This document shows, piece by piece, positions 42,432-52,066 of a stretch of 64,000 bases of DNA; positions within the stretch are counted from its first letter, which is position 1; the number at the start of each line of letters is the position of its first letter. A program made the position numbers and the translations under genes. The DNA lies in the NCBI RefSeq assembly GCF_047228935.1, contig NZ_JBFEGG010000001.1, positions 1,302,001-1,366,000 of the forward strand. The letters run 5' to 3'. Origin of the DNA: Ornithinibacillus sp047228935 (GTDB lineage: Bacteria; Bacillota; Bacilli; Bacillales; Amphibacillaceae). The notes beneath the pieces are model-generated. The model was not told the DNA's origin. It searched no databases and worked only from the letters and a program-made list of their open reading frames with translations.

Positions 42432-45074
42432 TTATGATTTTAATTCTGCTAGTCTCACCTGTACTGCTTTTTGTTTTTCTAAATAATCTTGTTGTTTTTT
42501 CTTTTCTTCCTCCACGACAGATTCTGGAGCCTTCGCGATAAAGCCTTTATTAGATAGTTTCTTCTCTACTCTTTCCACTTCTTTATTCCATTTTTCAAGC
42601 TCTTTCTCTAAACGGGCAATTTCTTTATCAAAATCAATTAACCCTTCTAATGGTAAGAAGATTTCTGCACCTGTAATAACAGCAGTCATTGCTTTTTCAG
42701 GAGCATCAACTTTAATTCCTATTACAAGCTCACTAGGATTACAGAAACGCTCTAAATAACCGCGATTACTTTCCAGTTCATTGACAATAGTCTCATCCTT
42801 AGCTTGAATTAACAGACTAATTTGTTTAGACATTGGTGTGTCTACTTCAGCACGGATATTACGAACTGCCTTAATAATGGAAACTAGACGTTTCATTTCT
42901 TCTGATGCCTTTTCATCATGGAAATCTTCACGAACCGTTGGCCATTTGGCAATTGTAATAGAATCTCCTTGATGTGGAAGCTTTTGCCATATTTCTTCGG
43001 TGATGAACGGCATGAATGGATGTAGTAAGCGCATGGTTTGATCTAATACATGGGCTAATACAGATTGTGTCGTCTTCTTAGCAAGCTCATTCTCTCCGTA
43101 TAGTGGGATTTTCGCCATTTCTATATACCAATCACATAGTTCATCCCAGATGAAGTTATGGAGATGTCTACCTGCTTCACCGAATTCATATTTGTCGGTA
43201 TTACGTGTTACTTGTTCAATGGTTTCGTTTAATCTAGTTAAAATCCATTTATCTGCTAAAGATAACTCACCAGTTAAATCAATATCCTCAAACGTAAATC
43301 CTTCTAAGTTCATTAAAGAAAAACGGGAAGCATTCCAGATTTTATTCGCAAAGTTCCAAGTAGATTCTACTTTTTCCCAATAGAAACGCATGTCTTGGCC
43401 TGGTGAGGTTCCGGTTAATAAGAAATAACGAAGTGAATCAGCACCATATTTCTCGATAACATCCATCGGATCGACGCCATTACCAAGTGACTTACTAAAT
43501 TTTCTTCCTTCTGAATCGCGAATTAATCCATGGAGTAATACATCTTTGAATGGTCGCTTACCAGTAAATTCTTTTGATTGGAATGCCATTCTCGCTACCC
43601 AGAAGAAGATAATATCATATCCCGTAATTAATACATCCGTTGGGAAGTATCGTTTAAAGTCTTCAGCGTCTTCATTTGGCCACCCCATGGTAGAAAACGG
43701 CCATAAAGCACTAGAGAACCATGTATCAAGTACATCTTCATCTTGCTCCCAATTTTCAATATCGCTTGGAGCTTCTTTTGCAACATAGATTTCTCCTGTT
43801 TCTTTATGATACCAAGCTGGAATTCGATGTCCCCACCATAACTGACGACTAATACACCAATCGCGAATATTTTCCATCCAGTTTAAATACGTTCTTTCAA
43901 AACGTTCTGGAACAAAATTTATTCTGTCTTCCGTATTTTGCATTTCTAAAACTTCATCAGCTAGCGGTTGCATTTTTACAAACCATTGAGTTGATAAGTA
44001 AGGCTCTACGACTGCACCACTTCGTTCAGAATGTCCAACTTGATGTACATGCTCTTCTATTTTGAACAGTACTCCCTTATCTTGTAAATCTTTTACTATT
44101 TGTTTACGACATTCAAAACGGTCCATACCTTCATATTTACCAGCATTTTCATTCATCGTGCCATCTTCATTCATTACTAGAACACGTTCTAGATCATGAC
44201 GGTTACCAATTTCAAAGTCATTTGGATCATGTGCCGGTGTAATTTTAACTGCACCAGAACCAAATTCCATATCCACATATTCATCAGCAATGATGGTAAT
44301 TTCTCGACCAACGATTGGAAGAACTACTGTTTTTCCAATTAAATGCTGATATCGTTCATCTTTCGGATGTACTGCAACAGCAGTATCACCAAGCATGGTT
44401 TCTGGTCTAGTTGTTGCAATTTCAATCGTTTCATCACTATCTTTAATTGGATATTTCATATGATAGAAATTACCATTAACTTCTTTATAAATTACCTCAA
44501 TATCAGAGAGAGCTGTTTTGGTTACAGGATCCCAGTTAATGATGTATTTCCCGCGATAGATTAATCCTTTTTCATACAGCTTTACAAACACTTCCTTAAC
44601 TGCATCAGATAGTCCTTCATCTAAGGTAAAGCGTTCTCTTGAGTAATCTAGTCCGAGACCTAATTTTTCCCATTGGGAACGGATAAAGGATGCATATTCT
44701 TCCTTCCAGTCCCAAGCTTTTTGTAGGAATTTTTCTCGACCAAGCTCATATCGGTTCGTGCCTTCTTCTTTAAGACGTGCTTCTACCTTCGCTTGTGTTG
44801 CGATTCCCGCATGGTCCATCCCAGGTAACCATAACACGTCATAGCCTTGCATTCTTTTCATTCGTGAAATCGTATCTTGCATAGTAGTATCCCATGCATG
44901 ACCAAGATGCAGGCGACCGGTTACGTTTGGTGGTGGAATTACGATGGAAAATGGTTCTTTGTCTGGGTCTTTGGTTGCTTCAAAGTATTTTCCATCTAAC
45001 CAGAATTTGTAACGGTCTTTTTCTACTGTTTGTGGATCGTATTTGGGTGGTAGGGTTGTGTTTTTTTCTTCCAT
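42432..45074 (-). CDS. valS: Valyl-tRNA synthetase
   Basis: An 880-residue class Ia synthetase. The HIGH-type motif is PNVTGRLHLGHAWD (about 50), the editing (CP1) domain follows with TTRPETMLGDTAVAV (about 219), the KMSKS-type motif is GRKFSKSLGNG (about 520), and an alpha-helical anticodon domain leads to a C-terminal coiled coil (about 810-880). Length is normal. It is controlled by the T-box leader upstream and ends at the shared terminator. Confidence 0.98.
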   Translation of the reverse strand: MEEKNTTLPPKYDPQTVEKDRYKFWLDGKYFEATKDPDKEPFSIVIPPPNVTGRLHLGHAWDTTMQDTISRMKRMQGYDVLWLPGMDHAGIATQAKVEARLKEEGTNRYELGREKFLQKAWDWKEEYASFIRSQWEKLGLGLDYSRERFTLDEGLSDAVKEVFVKLYEKGLIYRGKYIINWDPVTKTALSDIEVIYKEVNGNFYHMKYPIKDSDETIEIATTRPETMLGDTAVAVHPKDERYQHLIGKTVVLPIVGREITIIADEYVDMEFGSGAVKITPAHDPNDFEIGNRHDLERVLVMNEDGTMNENAGKYEGMDRFECRKQIVKDLQDKGVLFKIEEHVHQVGHSERSGAVVEPYLSTQWFVKMQPLADEVLEMQNTEDRINFVPERFERTYLNWMENIRDWCISRQLWWGHRIPAWYHKETGEIYVAKEAPSDIENWEQDEDVLDTWFSSALWPFSTMGWPNEDAEDFKRYFPTDVLITGYDIIFFWVARMAFQSKEFTGKRPFKDVLLHGLIRDSEGRKFSKSLGNGVDPMDVIEKYGADSLRYFLLTGTSPGQDMRFYWEKVESTWNFANKIWNASRFSLMNLEGFTFEDIDLTGELSLADKWILTRLNETIEQVTRNTDKYEFGEAGRHLHNFIWDELCDWYIEMAKIPLYGENELAKKTTQSVLAHVLDQTMRLLHPFMPFITEEIWQKLPHQGDSITIAKWPTVREDFHDEKASEEMKRLVSIIKAVRNIRAEVDTPMSKQISLLIQAKDETIVNELESNRGYLERFCNPSELVIGIKVDAPEKAMTAVITGAEIFLPLEGLIDFDKEIARLEKELEKWNKEVERVEKKLSNKGFIAKAPESVVEEEKKKQQDYLEKQKAVQVRLAELKS

Positions 45075-45214
45075 TTAAATCATCCTCCTTTATGGTGTTA
45101 GGTCATAATTTGCAAATATTGATTTCTGTCTAAAGCAGAAGACAAATACACTCCTCTCAAAGCGAAAAAATAGAGTGATTTACCTTTAAATGAAATCAAT
45201 AGCTAAGCCCTAAA

Positions 45215-45488
45215 AATATAAAAAACCCTTTTCATCCTTAATAAAGGACGAAAAGGGTTGGGTTTCCGTGGTACCACCTTTGTTTACAGGTGGATAGATT
45301 TCACCTGTACACTCATTGTTTGATATCGGTTATTAACCCGGCATACTCCTACTGGATTTTCAGAGTCGCTGCATCAAGGGCGACCTTCCAAAACGTTTAC
45401 CTAGAAAACTCCCACCAATGTTTTCCTCTCTTTAAGGCAACTATTCTGTACTCTTCCCTCTCATTTGCTTTTCCTATATGATTATTTT
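45215..45488 (-). promoter_or_regulatory. T-box leader of valS, Val (GUC) specifier
   Basis: The T-box sequence AAGGTGGTACCACGG (about 45266-45281) is followed by a terminator (AACCCTTTTCGTCCTT with AAGGATGAAAAGGGTT, then six T; about 45220-45260). In stem I, in the same position as in the hisS leader, the specifier at 45384-45382 reads GTC for valine, followed by a purine. Uncharged tRNA-Val would allow read-through into valS. Confidence 0.93.
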
Positions 45489-45491
45489 CTT

Positions 45492-45520
45492 ATTTTAGCC
45501 AATTTCAATTATAAAATCAA
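45492..45520 (-). promoter_or_regulatory. Sigma A promoter of valS
   Basis: TTGATT (45520-45515) and TAAAAT (45497-45492), 17 bases apart, directly before the T-box leader. Confidence 0.8.
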
Positions 45521-45614
45521 CTATTAATTTAGATGATTGCACGAATTAGCTTGGTTTATACATATAGTATTAAAAATAACGATTTTGGTGCATTATAATG
45601 GAGGTGATTATGAT

Positions 45615-45803
45615 ATGGCACGATATTATCGCTACCGTTTACCACCATGGGCTAGAAAATGTTTATTTATTGCAGAACAGATTACGCTACCGATACTTAT
45701 TTTCCAATTAATCCGTACTATATTCCTCCCTACAACCTTTGATGTGTTACTTACATTGCTGTTAGCAGGAATTTATATAGCGTTTTATTTAAAGTGGATT
45801 TAA
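45615..45803 (+). CDS. Small two-helix membrane protein, function unknown
   Basis: A 62-residue protein with a basic N-terminus (ARYYRYRLPPWARK) and two predicted transmembrane helices (about 18-36 and 42-60). The ATG follows GGAGGTGATT with suitable spacing; the upstream extension of the frame lacks a site. It is divergent from valS and convergent with ysxE, and its stop codon overlaps the ysxE stop. I do not recognise a family. Confidence 0.7.
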   Translation: MARYYRYRLPPWARKCLFIAEQITLPILIFQLIRTIFLPTTFDVLLTLLLAGIYIAFYLKWI

Positions 45804-46816
45804 CTTTCTGTACTACTTTCATCTAATGAGACCATTTCATATTCTTCCTCAATATATTCGGAAAAGCGGATACCAAATAATAGTTGACGATGATACCGCT
45901 GGAGTTTTACCACATAATCTATCATATTCATAGATTTCGTATTTCTATACGTATCAATTATCCTAACATAATCTGTAGGATCTAATAAATGTATGGAAAG
46001 TAGAGTTAGTTCATGATTTTCTAACTTATTTTCTTCGGTATATAATTTCAATTGATCTAATAAAAGTCTTTCTTCGGTATCATAATACTGTGTTTTGTGC
46101 TTTAAATACGTCGATATATCTAGAATTGGGTTGTTAAATGATGCATGTTCCCAATTAATGAAAAATAGTTGGTTCCCATGAAGCACATGGGAATCTTTCA
46201 TTCTCCCATGACATAGACACACCTTCCATTCCGATAATTCTTCTAATGATTCTAAGTATTGATTTAGACGTTTTTCAAGAACATAAAACACTTGCACTAA
46301 ATCACGATATTGCGTACACACAAATAATTCTACCGGTGACATAAAATGTTCCGCTTCAAATTGTTCTACATGATCTAATAACTTCTTTCGATACTCCGCC
46401 ATTTGTTTTTTATATAACAAAAAGTTCTCACGTGAACTTTCCCGATTTTCTCCCGTAATCTGTTGTATACGTTTTGTTTTAGAATGAATGAAGCCTAGAT
46501 TTTGATACACTTTACCTATAGAAGCATTTCGATTTTGATGTTCAATCCATGGAGTTAAATAATAGATGTCCTCTCCATCTTTAGTAAATAATTTACCAGA
46601 CTTATTCAAATATATTGGTAATATATTCGGTATGTTTTGAGTATAAGCGGTTCGATATATATTAATCCAAGTAGGAATACGAGAATCTGTTAAACTACTT
46701 CTTTTTAAAGCATATTGTTGTTTATTCCCTTTAATAAAATACAGACGTTCGGTGACTTTTTCTATATCAATAGGAAAGACACGATATGATTCTAATATTC
46801 GCCGAACATTCTCCAA
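45800..46816 (-). CDS. ysxE: YsxE, CotS-family spore coat kinase-like protein
   Basis: A 338-residue protein of the CotS/YsxE kinase-like family. The catalytic-loop position reads LCHGRMKDSHVL (no catalytic Asp) and the metal strand FINWEHA (Asn for Asp), so kinase activity is unlikely. It follows spoVID, as in Bacillus, where YsxE is a coat component. The start chosen is a TTG behind AGGTGG; GTG codons 3 and 4 codons earlier overlap that site and are less likely. A hairpin separates it from spoVID. Confidence 0.82.
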   Translation of the reverse strand: MENVRRILESYRVFPIDIEKVTERLYFIKGNKQQYALKRSSLTDSRIPTWINIYRTAYTQNIPNILPIYLNKSGKLFTKDGEDIYYLTPWIEHQNRNASIGKVYQNLGFIHSKTKRIQQITGENRESSRENFLLYKKQMAEYRKKLLDHVEQFEAEHFMSPVELFVCTQYRDLVQVFYVLEKRLNQYLESLEELSEWKVCLCHGRMKDSHVLHGNQLFFINWEHASFNNPILDISTYLKHKTQYYDTEERLLLDQLKLYTEENKLENHELTLLSIHLLDPTDYVRIIDTYRNTKSMNMIDYVVKLQRYHRQLLFGIRFSEYIEEEYEMVSLDESSTES

Positions 46817-46847
46817 GATATTCACCACCTATAAAATCTTACAATAA

Positions 46848-46877
46848 TTTACCCCTTGACTCATGACAAGGGGTAAA
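46848..46877 (-). terminator. Hairpin between spoVID and ysxE
   Basis: Perfect 11-bp arms TTTACCCCTTG and CAAGGGGTAAA with an 8-base loop, followed by TTATTG. The stem is strong but the T run is poor, so it may attenuate rather than stop transcription into ysxE. Confidence 0.7.
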
Positions 46878-46889
46878 TCATTTCTTCAT

Positions 46890-47882
46890 TTACTTTTTAA
46901 CAGGAATATATAGTAATTGCCCTTCTGATATATCATCATCTTCTAGTCGATTTTGATTTCGAATATGAAGTGTTGTAGTTTCATATCGTTCAGCAAGGGA
47001 TTCTAACGTATCTTTTTCTTGAACAATACGTAACTTTAATTTTGCATATTGCTCTTCCCCACTACGAAACATATCAGCCAGATACGTTAAATCTGCGTTT
47101 CCAGTTCTACTTTCGTCAGCGTCATCAAGACTAACAGATTCATCAGAGGAGGATTCTTCCAATGTCTCTTCCTCCACTACTTCTAGTTCTTTATTTTTGT
47201 TGAAAAATTCATCAAAGGTTTGTGTTTTTTGCATAAACTTCCAACGATCGTTTTCTACTGCGTCATTTGACTCTTCATCTGTTAACGCAGGTAATGGTTC
47301 CGGAGTATCTTCTAAGTAACTGGAAGATTCATTTTCATTCTTCACTTCAAATTCAAATGATTCTTCATCTCTAGTTAAACTAGGCTCATTTGTTGGTTCG
47401 TTTCCATAGGTTTCTTCTGACTCGGTTTCATCTTCAACTTCCACTTGACTATTAATTCCATGAATTTCAATTGTAGAACGTAAATAAAGATAATCTGGTT
47501 CTGGTAATTCATAGTCAAATTCTGAAATCATGACTGTAATCTCATCTAGATTTTCCACTCGGTAGGAAGGAACCGTAATCTCAACAGGGAAACGATGGGT
47601 AAATTCTGTAACTCCATATTGAGTATCCGTAACCCTTTCCATATACCTTTTTGAATCATACCCTTCTATGTACGATTCATCTTCATCTTCATCTAAAGTT
47701 TCTGCTTTTTGATAAGAACCATGTAATTCAATAACACCTCTAATGGAAATATAATCATTAAATTCTTGTATAGAAATCTCTGGTTCTAAGGAAATCCCCA
47801 TAATTTCAGCGACTTCCTGGCCTTTCTCAAAATACAATGACTCATTTAAATCAAAGCGAAACACATTCTGTTCACTAGCCAA
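46890..47882 (-). CDS. spoVID: Spore coat morphogenetic protein SpoVID
   Basis: A 330-residue protein. The N-terminal domain (about 1-150, FDLNESLYFEKGQEVAEIMGISLEP) matches the SpoVID region needed for coat encasement. A long acidic Glu/Ser-rich linker follows (about 150-265), and a C-terminal LysM domain (about 283-328, IVQEKDTLESLAERYETTT) is present. It starts with TTG 7 bases after GGGAGG. In Bacillus it recruits SafA and other coat proteins around the spore. Confidence 0.92.
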   Translation of the reverse strand: MASEQNVFRFDLNESLYFEKGQEVAEIMGISLEPEISIQEFNDYISIRGVIELHGSYQKAETLDEDEDESYIEGYDSKRYMERVTDTQYGVTEFTHRFPVEITVPSYRVENLDEITVMISEFDYELPEPDYLYLRSTIEIHGINSQVEVEDETESEETYGNEPTNEPSLTRDEESFEFEVKNENESSSYLEDTPEPLPALTDEESNDAVENDRWKFMQKTQTFDEFFNKNKELEVVEEETLEESSSDESVSLDDADESRTGNADLTYLADMFRSGEEQYAKLKLRIVQEKDTLESLAERYETTTLHIRNQNRLEDDDISEGQLLYIPVKK

Positions 47883-48040
47883 GTAACTTCCTCCCTTCAA
47901 AACATACATTCCATATGCTCTTATCTCTTAATTATCTATATGAGCCAAGACATTAGGATATGCTAAGTAGAGAAAAATCTCTTGATAGAAATAGGAACTT
48001 TTTACAGTCTTAAAACATGTAAATAAGAAAATTTTTATCA

Positions 48041-48074
48041 AAAAAAGACTATTAGGACATTCCCAATAGTCTTT
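48041..48074 (-). terminator. Intrinsic terminator of the hem operon
   Basis: The arms AAAGACTATTGGGA and TCCTAATAGTCTTT with a 4-base loop are followed by a T run on the minus strand, 8 bases past the hemL stop. Confidence 0.9.
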
Positions 48075-48081
48075 ACAGTAC

Positions 48082-49368
48082 TTAATTAAGTTGTGAAAAT
48101 GCTTTTCTTGCTGCTTGAATTGTCTTTTCAATATCTTCCTCCGTATGAGCAGTCGATAAGAACAGACCTTCGAATTGTGAAGGTGGTAAGAAGACACCTT
48201 CTTCAATCATAATTCGATAATATTTATTAAAGTGCGCTAAATTATAGTTAGAAGCAGTAGCAAAACTAGTAACAGGTTCTTCCGCAAAGAAAATACCAAC
48301 CATAGAGCCTGCACGATTAATTTGTAGAGGTATATTGTAGTCTGTCGCTGCTTTTTGATAACCATCTACTAATAAATCTACCTTTTTATTCATTTCTTCA
48401 TAAGAAGCTTCGTTTAATGCACTTAGTGTTTCATATCCTGCAGTCATTGCTAATGGGTTACCTGATAAGGTTCCCGCTTGATAGATCGGCCCAGATGGCG
48501 CTACTTGTTGCATAATTTCTCGTTTTCCACCATATGCTCCTACAGGTAAACCACCGCCAATAACTTTACCTAAACAAGTTAAATCTGGGGTTACATCGAA
48601 ATGCCCCTGTGCACAATGATAACCAACACGGAAGCCTGTCATAACCTCATCAAAAATTAATAGAGAACCGTGTTCTTCTGTTATCTGTCTTAAGAAGCTT
48701 AAGAAACCATTACTAGGTGGAACTACTCCCATATTTCCACATACCGGCTCTGCAATTACAGCAGCAATATTATCACCATACTTTTCAAAGGCAGTCCGTA
48801 CACCTTCTTGGTCATTATAAGCAACCGTAATCGTGTTTTGAGCAATAGACTTAGGAACACCTGGGCTATCAGGCAAGCCTAATGTAGCAACACCTGAGCC
48901 AGCTTTAATTAATAGAGAGTCTCCATGCCCATGATAACTACCTTCAAATTTCAAGATTAGATCTCTACCTGTATAGCCACGTGCAAGTCTTAAAGCACTC
49001 ATCGTCGCTTCAGTACCAGAGTTAACCATACGAACCACTTCAATAGAAGGTACTCGTTCAATTACTAATTTAGCAAGTTTATTTTCTAATAATGTAGGAG
49101 CACCAAAACTTGTACCATTTTCAATCACTTCATGAAGCTTACCGACCACTCTTTCGTCCGAATGACCTAAAATAAGGGGCCCCCAGCTCAAAACATAATC
49201 AATATATTCATTACCATCTATATCTTTAATTTTCGAGCCTTTTCCACTCTCCATAAAAATCGGATCCATACCTACTGATTTAAATGCCCTTACTGGGGAG
49301 TTTACTCCACCTGGCATTAAATCAATCGCTTCTTTGTACGCATCAATTGATTGATTAAATTGTTTCAT
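48082..49368 (-). CDS. hemL: Glutamate-1-semialdehyde 2,1-aminomutase
   Basis: A 428-residue PLP enzyme that converts glutamate-1-semialdehyde to 5-aminolevulinate. The PLP lysine lies in CLGKVIGGGLPVGAYGG (about 267), with FDEVMTGFRVG (about 243) and SGTEATMSALRLARG (about 121). It is the last gene of hemAXCDBL, 15 bases after hemB, with AGGAGG before its ATG. Confidence 0.97.
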   Translation of the reverse strand: MKQFNQSIDAYKEAIDLMPGGVNSPVRAFKSVGMDPIFMESGKGSKIKDIDGNEYIDYVLSWGPLILGHSDERVVGKLHEVIENGTSFGAPTLLENKLAKLVIERVPSIEVVRMVNSGTEATMSALRLARGYTGRDLILKFEGSYHGHGDSLLIKAGSGVATLGLPDSPGVPKSIAQNTITVAYNDQEGVRTAFEKYGDNIAAVIAEPVCGNMGVVPPSNGFLSFLRQITEEHGSLLIFDEVMTGFRVGYHCAQGHFDVTPDLTCLGKVIGGGLPVGAYGGKREIMQQVAPSGPIYQAGTLSGNPLAMTAGYETLSALNEASYEEMNKKVDLLVDGYQKAATDYNIPLQINRAGSMVGIFFAEEPVTSFATASNYNLAHFNKYYRIMIEEGVFLPPSQFEGLFLSTAHTEEDIEKTIQAARKAFSQLN

Positions 49369-49383
49369 TATTAACCTCCTCGT

Positions 49384-50370
49384 TTATTTATCTTCCTTTA
49401 ACCACTTCGCTACATCTTTAGCAAAATAGGAAATAATTAAATCTGCACCTGCACGTTTCATCGATGTCAATTTTTCCATCACTAGACTTTTTTCATCAAT
49501 CCATCCATTTTGAGCTGCAGCTTTAACCATGGAATATTCACCACTTACATTATAAGCAACAACTGGAAGATTAAAGTTATTGCGAACATCACGAACAATA
49601 TCTAAATACGATAATGCTGGTTTTACAATAAGGAAATCTGCTCCTTCAGCGACATCGGATTCTGCCTCTCTTATTGCTTCTAATCGATTAGCGGGATCCA
49701 TTTGATATGTTTTACGATCGCCAAATTGCGGTGTACTATCTGCAGCATCACGGAAAGGACCGTAAAAAGCAGAAGCATATTTTACTGCGTAAGACATAAT
49801 AGGAATATTTGTAAACCCTGCTTCATCTAAAGCTTGTCTAATCACTTTTACAAACCCATCCATCATATTAGATGGTGCAATAATATCAGCACCTGCTTTA
49901 GCTTGAGATACAGCCGTACGTGCTAGTAGTTTTAATGATTCATCATTATCTACATCGTGATTATGAATTACCCCACAATGTCCGTGGGACGTATATTCAC
50001 ATAGGCACGTATCAGCCACAATTAGAATTTCTGGATACTCATTTTTTATTAATCTAGTCGCTTCTTGAACTATTCCTGTTTCAATAAAAGCACCTGTACC
50101 AACTTCATCCTTTTCATTTGGTACACCAAACAGGATAATGGATTTAATACCAAGCTCATGTACTTCTTTTACTTCATCTAGTAATAAATCCATGGATACT
50201 TGATAAACTCCCGGCATAGAAGGGACTTCGTTTTTTACATTATTTCCTTCGACAACAAACATTGGATAAATAAAATCCTCCACACGTAAATGGTACTCTC
50301 TTACCATTGCTCTCAACGAATTGGATGAACGTAGACGGCGATGACGTTTAAACTCAGTACTTATATTCAT
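49384..50370 (-). CDS. hemB: Delta-aminolevulinic acid dehydratase (porphobilinogen synthase)
   Basis: A 328-residue TIM-barrel enzyme joining two 5-aminolevulinates. The zinc-site cysteines are present in DTCLCEYTSHGHCG (about 120-133). The Schiff-base lysines are in SYAVKYASAFYGPFRDA (about 197) and FLIVKPALSYLD (about 250). It lies 17 bases after hemD in the hem operon. Confidence 0.97.
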   Translation of the reverse strand: MNISTEFKRHRRLRSSNSLRAMVREYHLRVEDFIYPMFVVEGNNVKNEVPSMPGVYQVSMDLLLDEVKEVHELGIKSIILFGVPNEKDEVGTGAFIETGIVQEATRLIKNEYPEILIVADTCLCEYTSHGHCGVIHNHDVDNDESLKLLARTAVSQAKAGADIIAPSNMMDGFVKVIRQALDEAGFTNIPIMSYAVKYASAFYGPFRDAADSTPQFGDRKTYQMDPANRLEAIREAESDVAEGADFLIVKPALSYLDIVRDVRNNFNLPVVAYNVSGEYSMVKAAAQNGWIDEKSLVMEKLTSMKRAGADLIISYFAKDVAKWLKEDK

Positions 50371-50387
50371 GTAAATCAGTCCTCTCT

Positions 50388-51122
50388 TTATTCTTCACAC
50401 ATAACTTGAATCATACCTTCAATAGTATACGTATCAGGACAAACTACTTGCTTAAATCCTAATTGCTTCGCTCTTTTAAGCGTTGTGTTCCCGATACAAA
50501 CTATTCTAGTTCTGTCGGAAAAAGTTTTATTTGCAAACTTTACAAATGCTTCAATCGTTGAAGGGCTAGTAAAGGTTAGAAAATCAAACTCTACTTCATT
50601 TAATACTTGTTGTAGTCTATACTTTTCATCTGAATTATAAAGTGTTTCATAGACTACCAAAGTTTGGAAGGAAACACCCGCTTCGGATAGCCCTTTAGCA
50701 ATAACATCCCTTGATCGATTTCCTTGCACTAACAATACGTTTTTAACTCCAGCATATTTTTCAAGGAACTCTTTTACTAAATTTTCACCGTCATAAATAG
50801 AAGGAATAAAGGTAGCTTTGTAGCCATATTGTTCAAGAACCTTTTCTGTTTTCTGTCCTACAACCACAAAGTTTACACTAGGTAATGTAATGTTATATTG
50901 TTTTATTAATGAAAAGAAGCATTTTACACCATTAACACTCGTAAAAAAAATCCATTGGCTATTTTTCACCATATACACATCATTAAGAAAATTTTTACAG
51001 GTGATTTTTAATAACGGTACTTCATAGACAGTAGCACCATTTGCAAGAAGCTTTTCGGTAAACTTTTGAGCAAGCTCTTGTCCCCTAGTAACCAAAACCT
51101 TCTTCCCCGCTAACGGAAGCAT
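50388..51122 (-). CDS. hemD: Uroporphyrinogen-III synthase
   Basis: A 244-residue two-domain HemD fold, poorly conserved as usual for the family. Recognisable parts are GKKVLVTRGQE at the N-terminus, FFTSVNGVKCF near 77 and FTSPSTIEAF near 177. It cyclises hydroxymethylbilane with inversion of ring D. Its ATG overlaps the hemC stop by one base (TAATG). Confidence 0.95.
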   Translation of the reverse strand: MLPLAGKKVLVTRGQELAQKFTEKLLANGATVYEVPLLKITCKNFLNDVYMVKNSQWIFFTSVNGVKCFFSLIKQYNITLPSVNFVVVGQKTEKVLEQYGYKATFIPSIYDGENLVKEFLEKYAGVKNVLLVQGNRSRDVIAKGLSEAGVSFQTLVVYETLYNSDEKYRLQQVLNEVEFDFLTFTSPSTIEAFVKFANKTFSDRTRIVCIGNTTLKRAKQLGFKQVVCPDTYTIEGMIQVMCEE

Positions 51123-52051
51123 TATTGATCTAACTCCTCTTTTACTTCTTCAATGATCCTTTTTGCACCACGACGTAAAAGCTTTTCAGCTGCTTCTTTT
51201 CCTACTTCTTCTGGATCTTTCCCTCGTACAACTTCTTTTAAAATTGTTTTTCCGTCTGGAGTTCCAACAAGCGCATTTAACACGACTTCATCATTTTCTA
51301 AATGTGCATATCCACCAATAGGAATTTGGCAACCGCCTTCTAAAAGATTTAAATATGTTCTTTCAGCAGTAACAGTTTTAACTGTATAGTCATCATTTAT
51401 CTTAGCTAGTATCTCGGTAAGTTCTTGGTCGTCTTCACGACTCTCAATTGCTAATGCACCTTGTCCAACTGCTGGAACACATACTTCTGGCTCTAAGTAT
51501 TCGGTAATAAGCTCTTCACTTAAACCAACACGTTTTAGTCCTGATACCGCTAAAATAATTGCATCATAATCTTCCTCTTGCAACTTACGGATTCTAGTTT
51601 CGATATTCCCACGAATCCATTTAATTTCAAGATCCGGCCGTTCAGCCAACACTTGTGCGGCACGACGTAAGCTACTAGTTCCAACAATTGCCCCTTCTCG
51701 TAACTCCTTTAAAGGTACATCATTTTTTGAAATCAGTGCATCTCGATGATCTTCCCTGACTGGTACAGCAGAAATGATTAATCCTTCTGGCAATTGTGCA
51801 GGCATATCCTTCATACTATGAACAGCAAAGTCGATTTCTTTATCATAAAGTGCCTTCTCTATTTCCTTAACGAATAGCCCTTTTCCACCAACCTTAGATA
51901 ACGTTACATCAAGAATTTTATCCCCTTTTGTAACAATCTTTTTTACATCGAATTCATTCCCTACTCCGGCTTTTTTTAATTCATTTATGACCCAATTCGT
52001 CTGTGTTAGTGCTAGGTTGCTCTGTCTTGAACCAACAATTATTTTACGCAT
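51122..52051 (-). CDS. hemC: Porphobilinogen deaminase (hydroxymethylbilane synthase)
   Basis: A 309-residue enzyme polymerising four porphobilinogens. It begins RKIIVGSRQSNLALTQ, has VHSMKDMPAQ near 80 and TSSLRRAAQV near 127, and carries the cofactor-attachment cysteine in LEGGCQIPIGGYA (about 240). It is coupled to hemD and starts at an ATG behind AGGAGG. Confidence 0.97.
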   Translation of the reverse strand: MRKIIVGSRQSNLALTQTNWVINELKKAGVGNEFDVKKIVTKGDKILDVTLSKVGGKGLFVKEIEKALYDKEIDFAVHSMKDMPAQLPEGLIISAVPVREDHRDALISKNDVPLKELREGAIVGTSSLRRAAQVLAERPDLEIKWIRGNIETRIRKLQEEDYDAIILAVSGLKRVGLSEELITEYLEPEVCVPAVGQGALAIESREDDQELTEILAKINDDYTVKTVTAERTYLNLLEGGCQIPIGGYAHLENDEVVLNALVGTPDGKTILKEVVRGKDPEEVGKEAAEKLLRRGAKRIIEEVKEELDQ

Positions 52052-52066
52052 ATGTAATCCTCCTAC

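Noticed and set aside
45290..45481. A 63-codon open frame upstream of valS
   Set aside because: It is the complement of the valS T-box leader, a well-supported RNA element.
47928..48206. A 92-codon frame overlapping the end of hemL
   Set aside because: It runs through the hem terminator and the hemL C-terminus in another frame, with no ribosome site.
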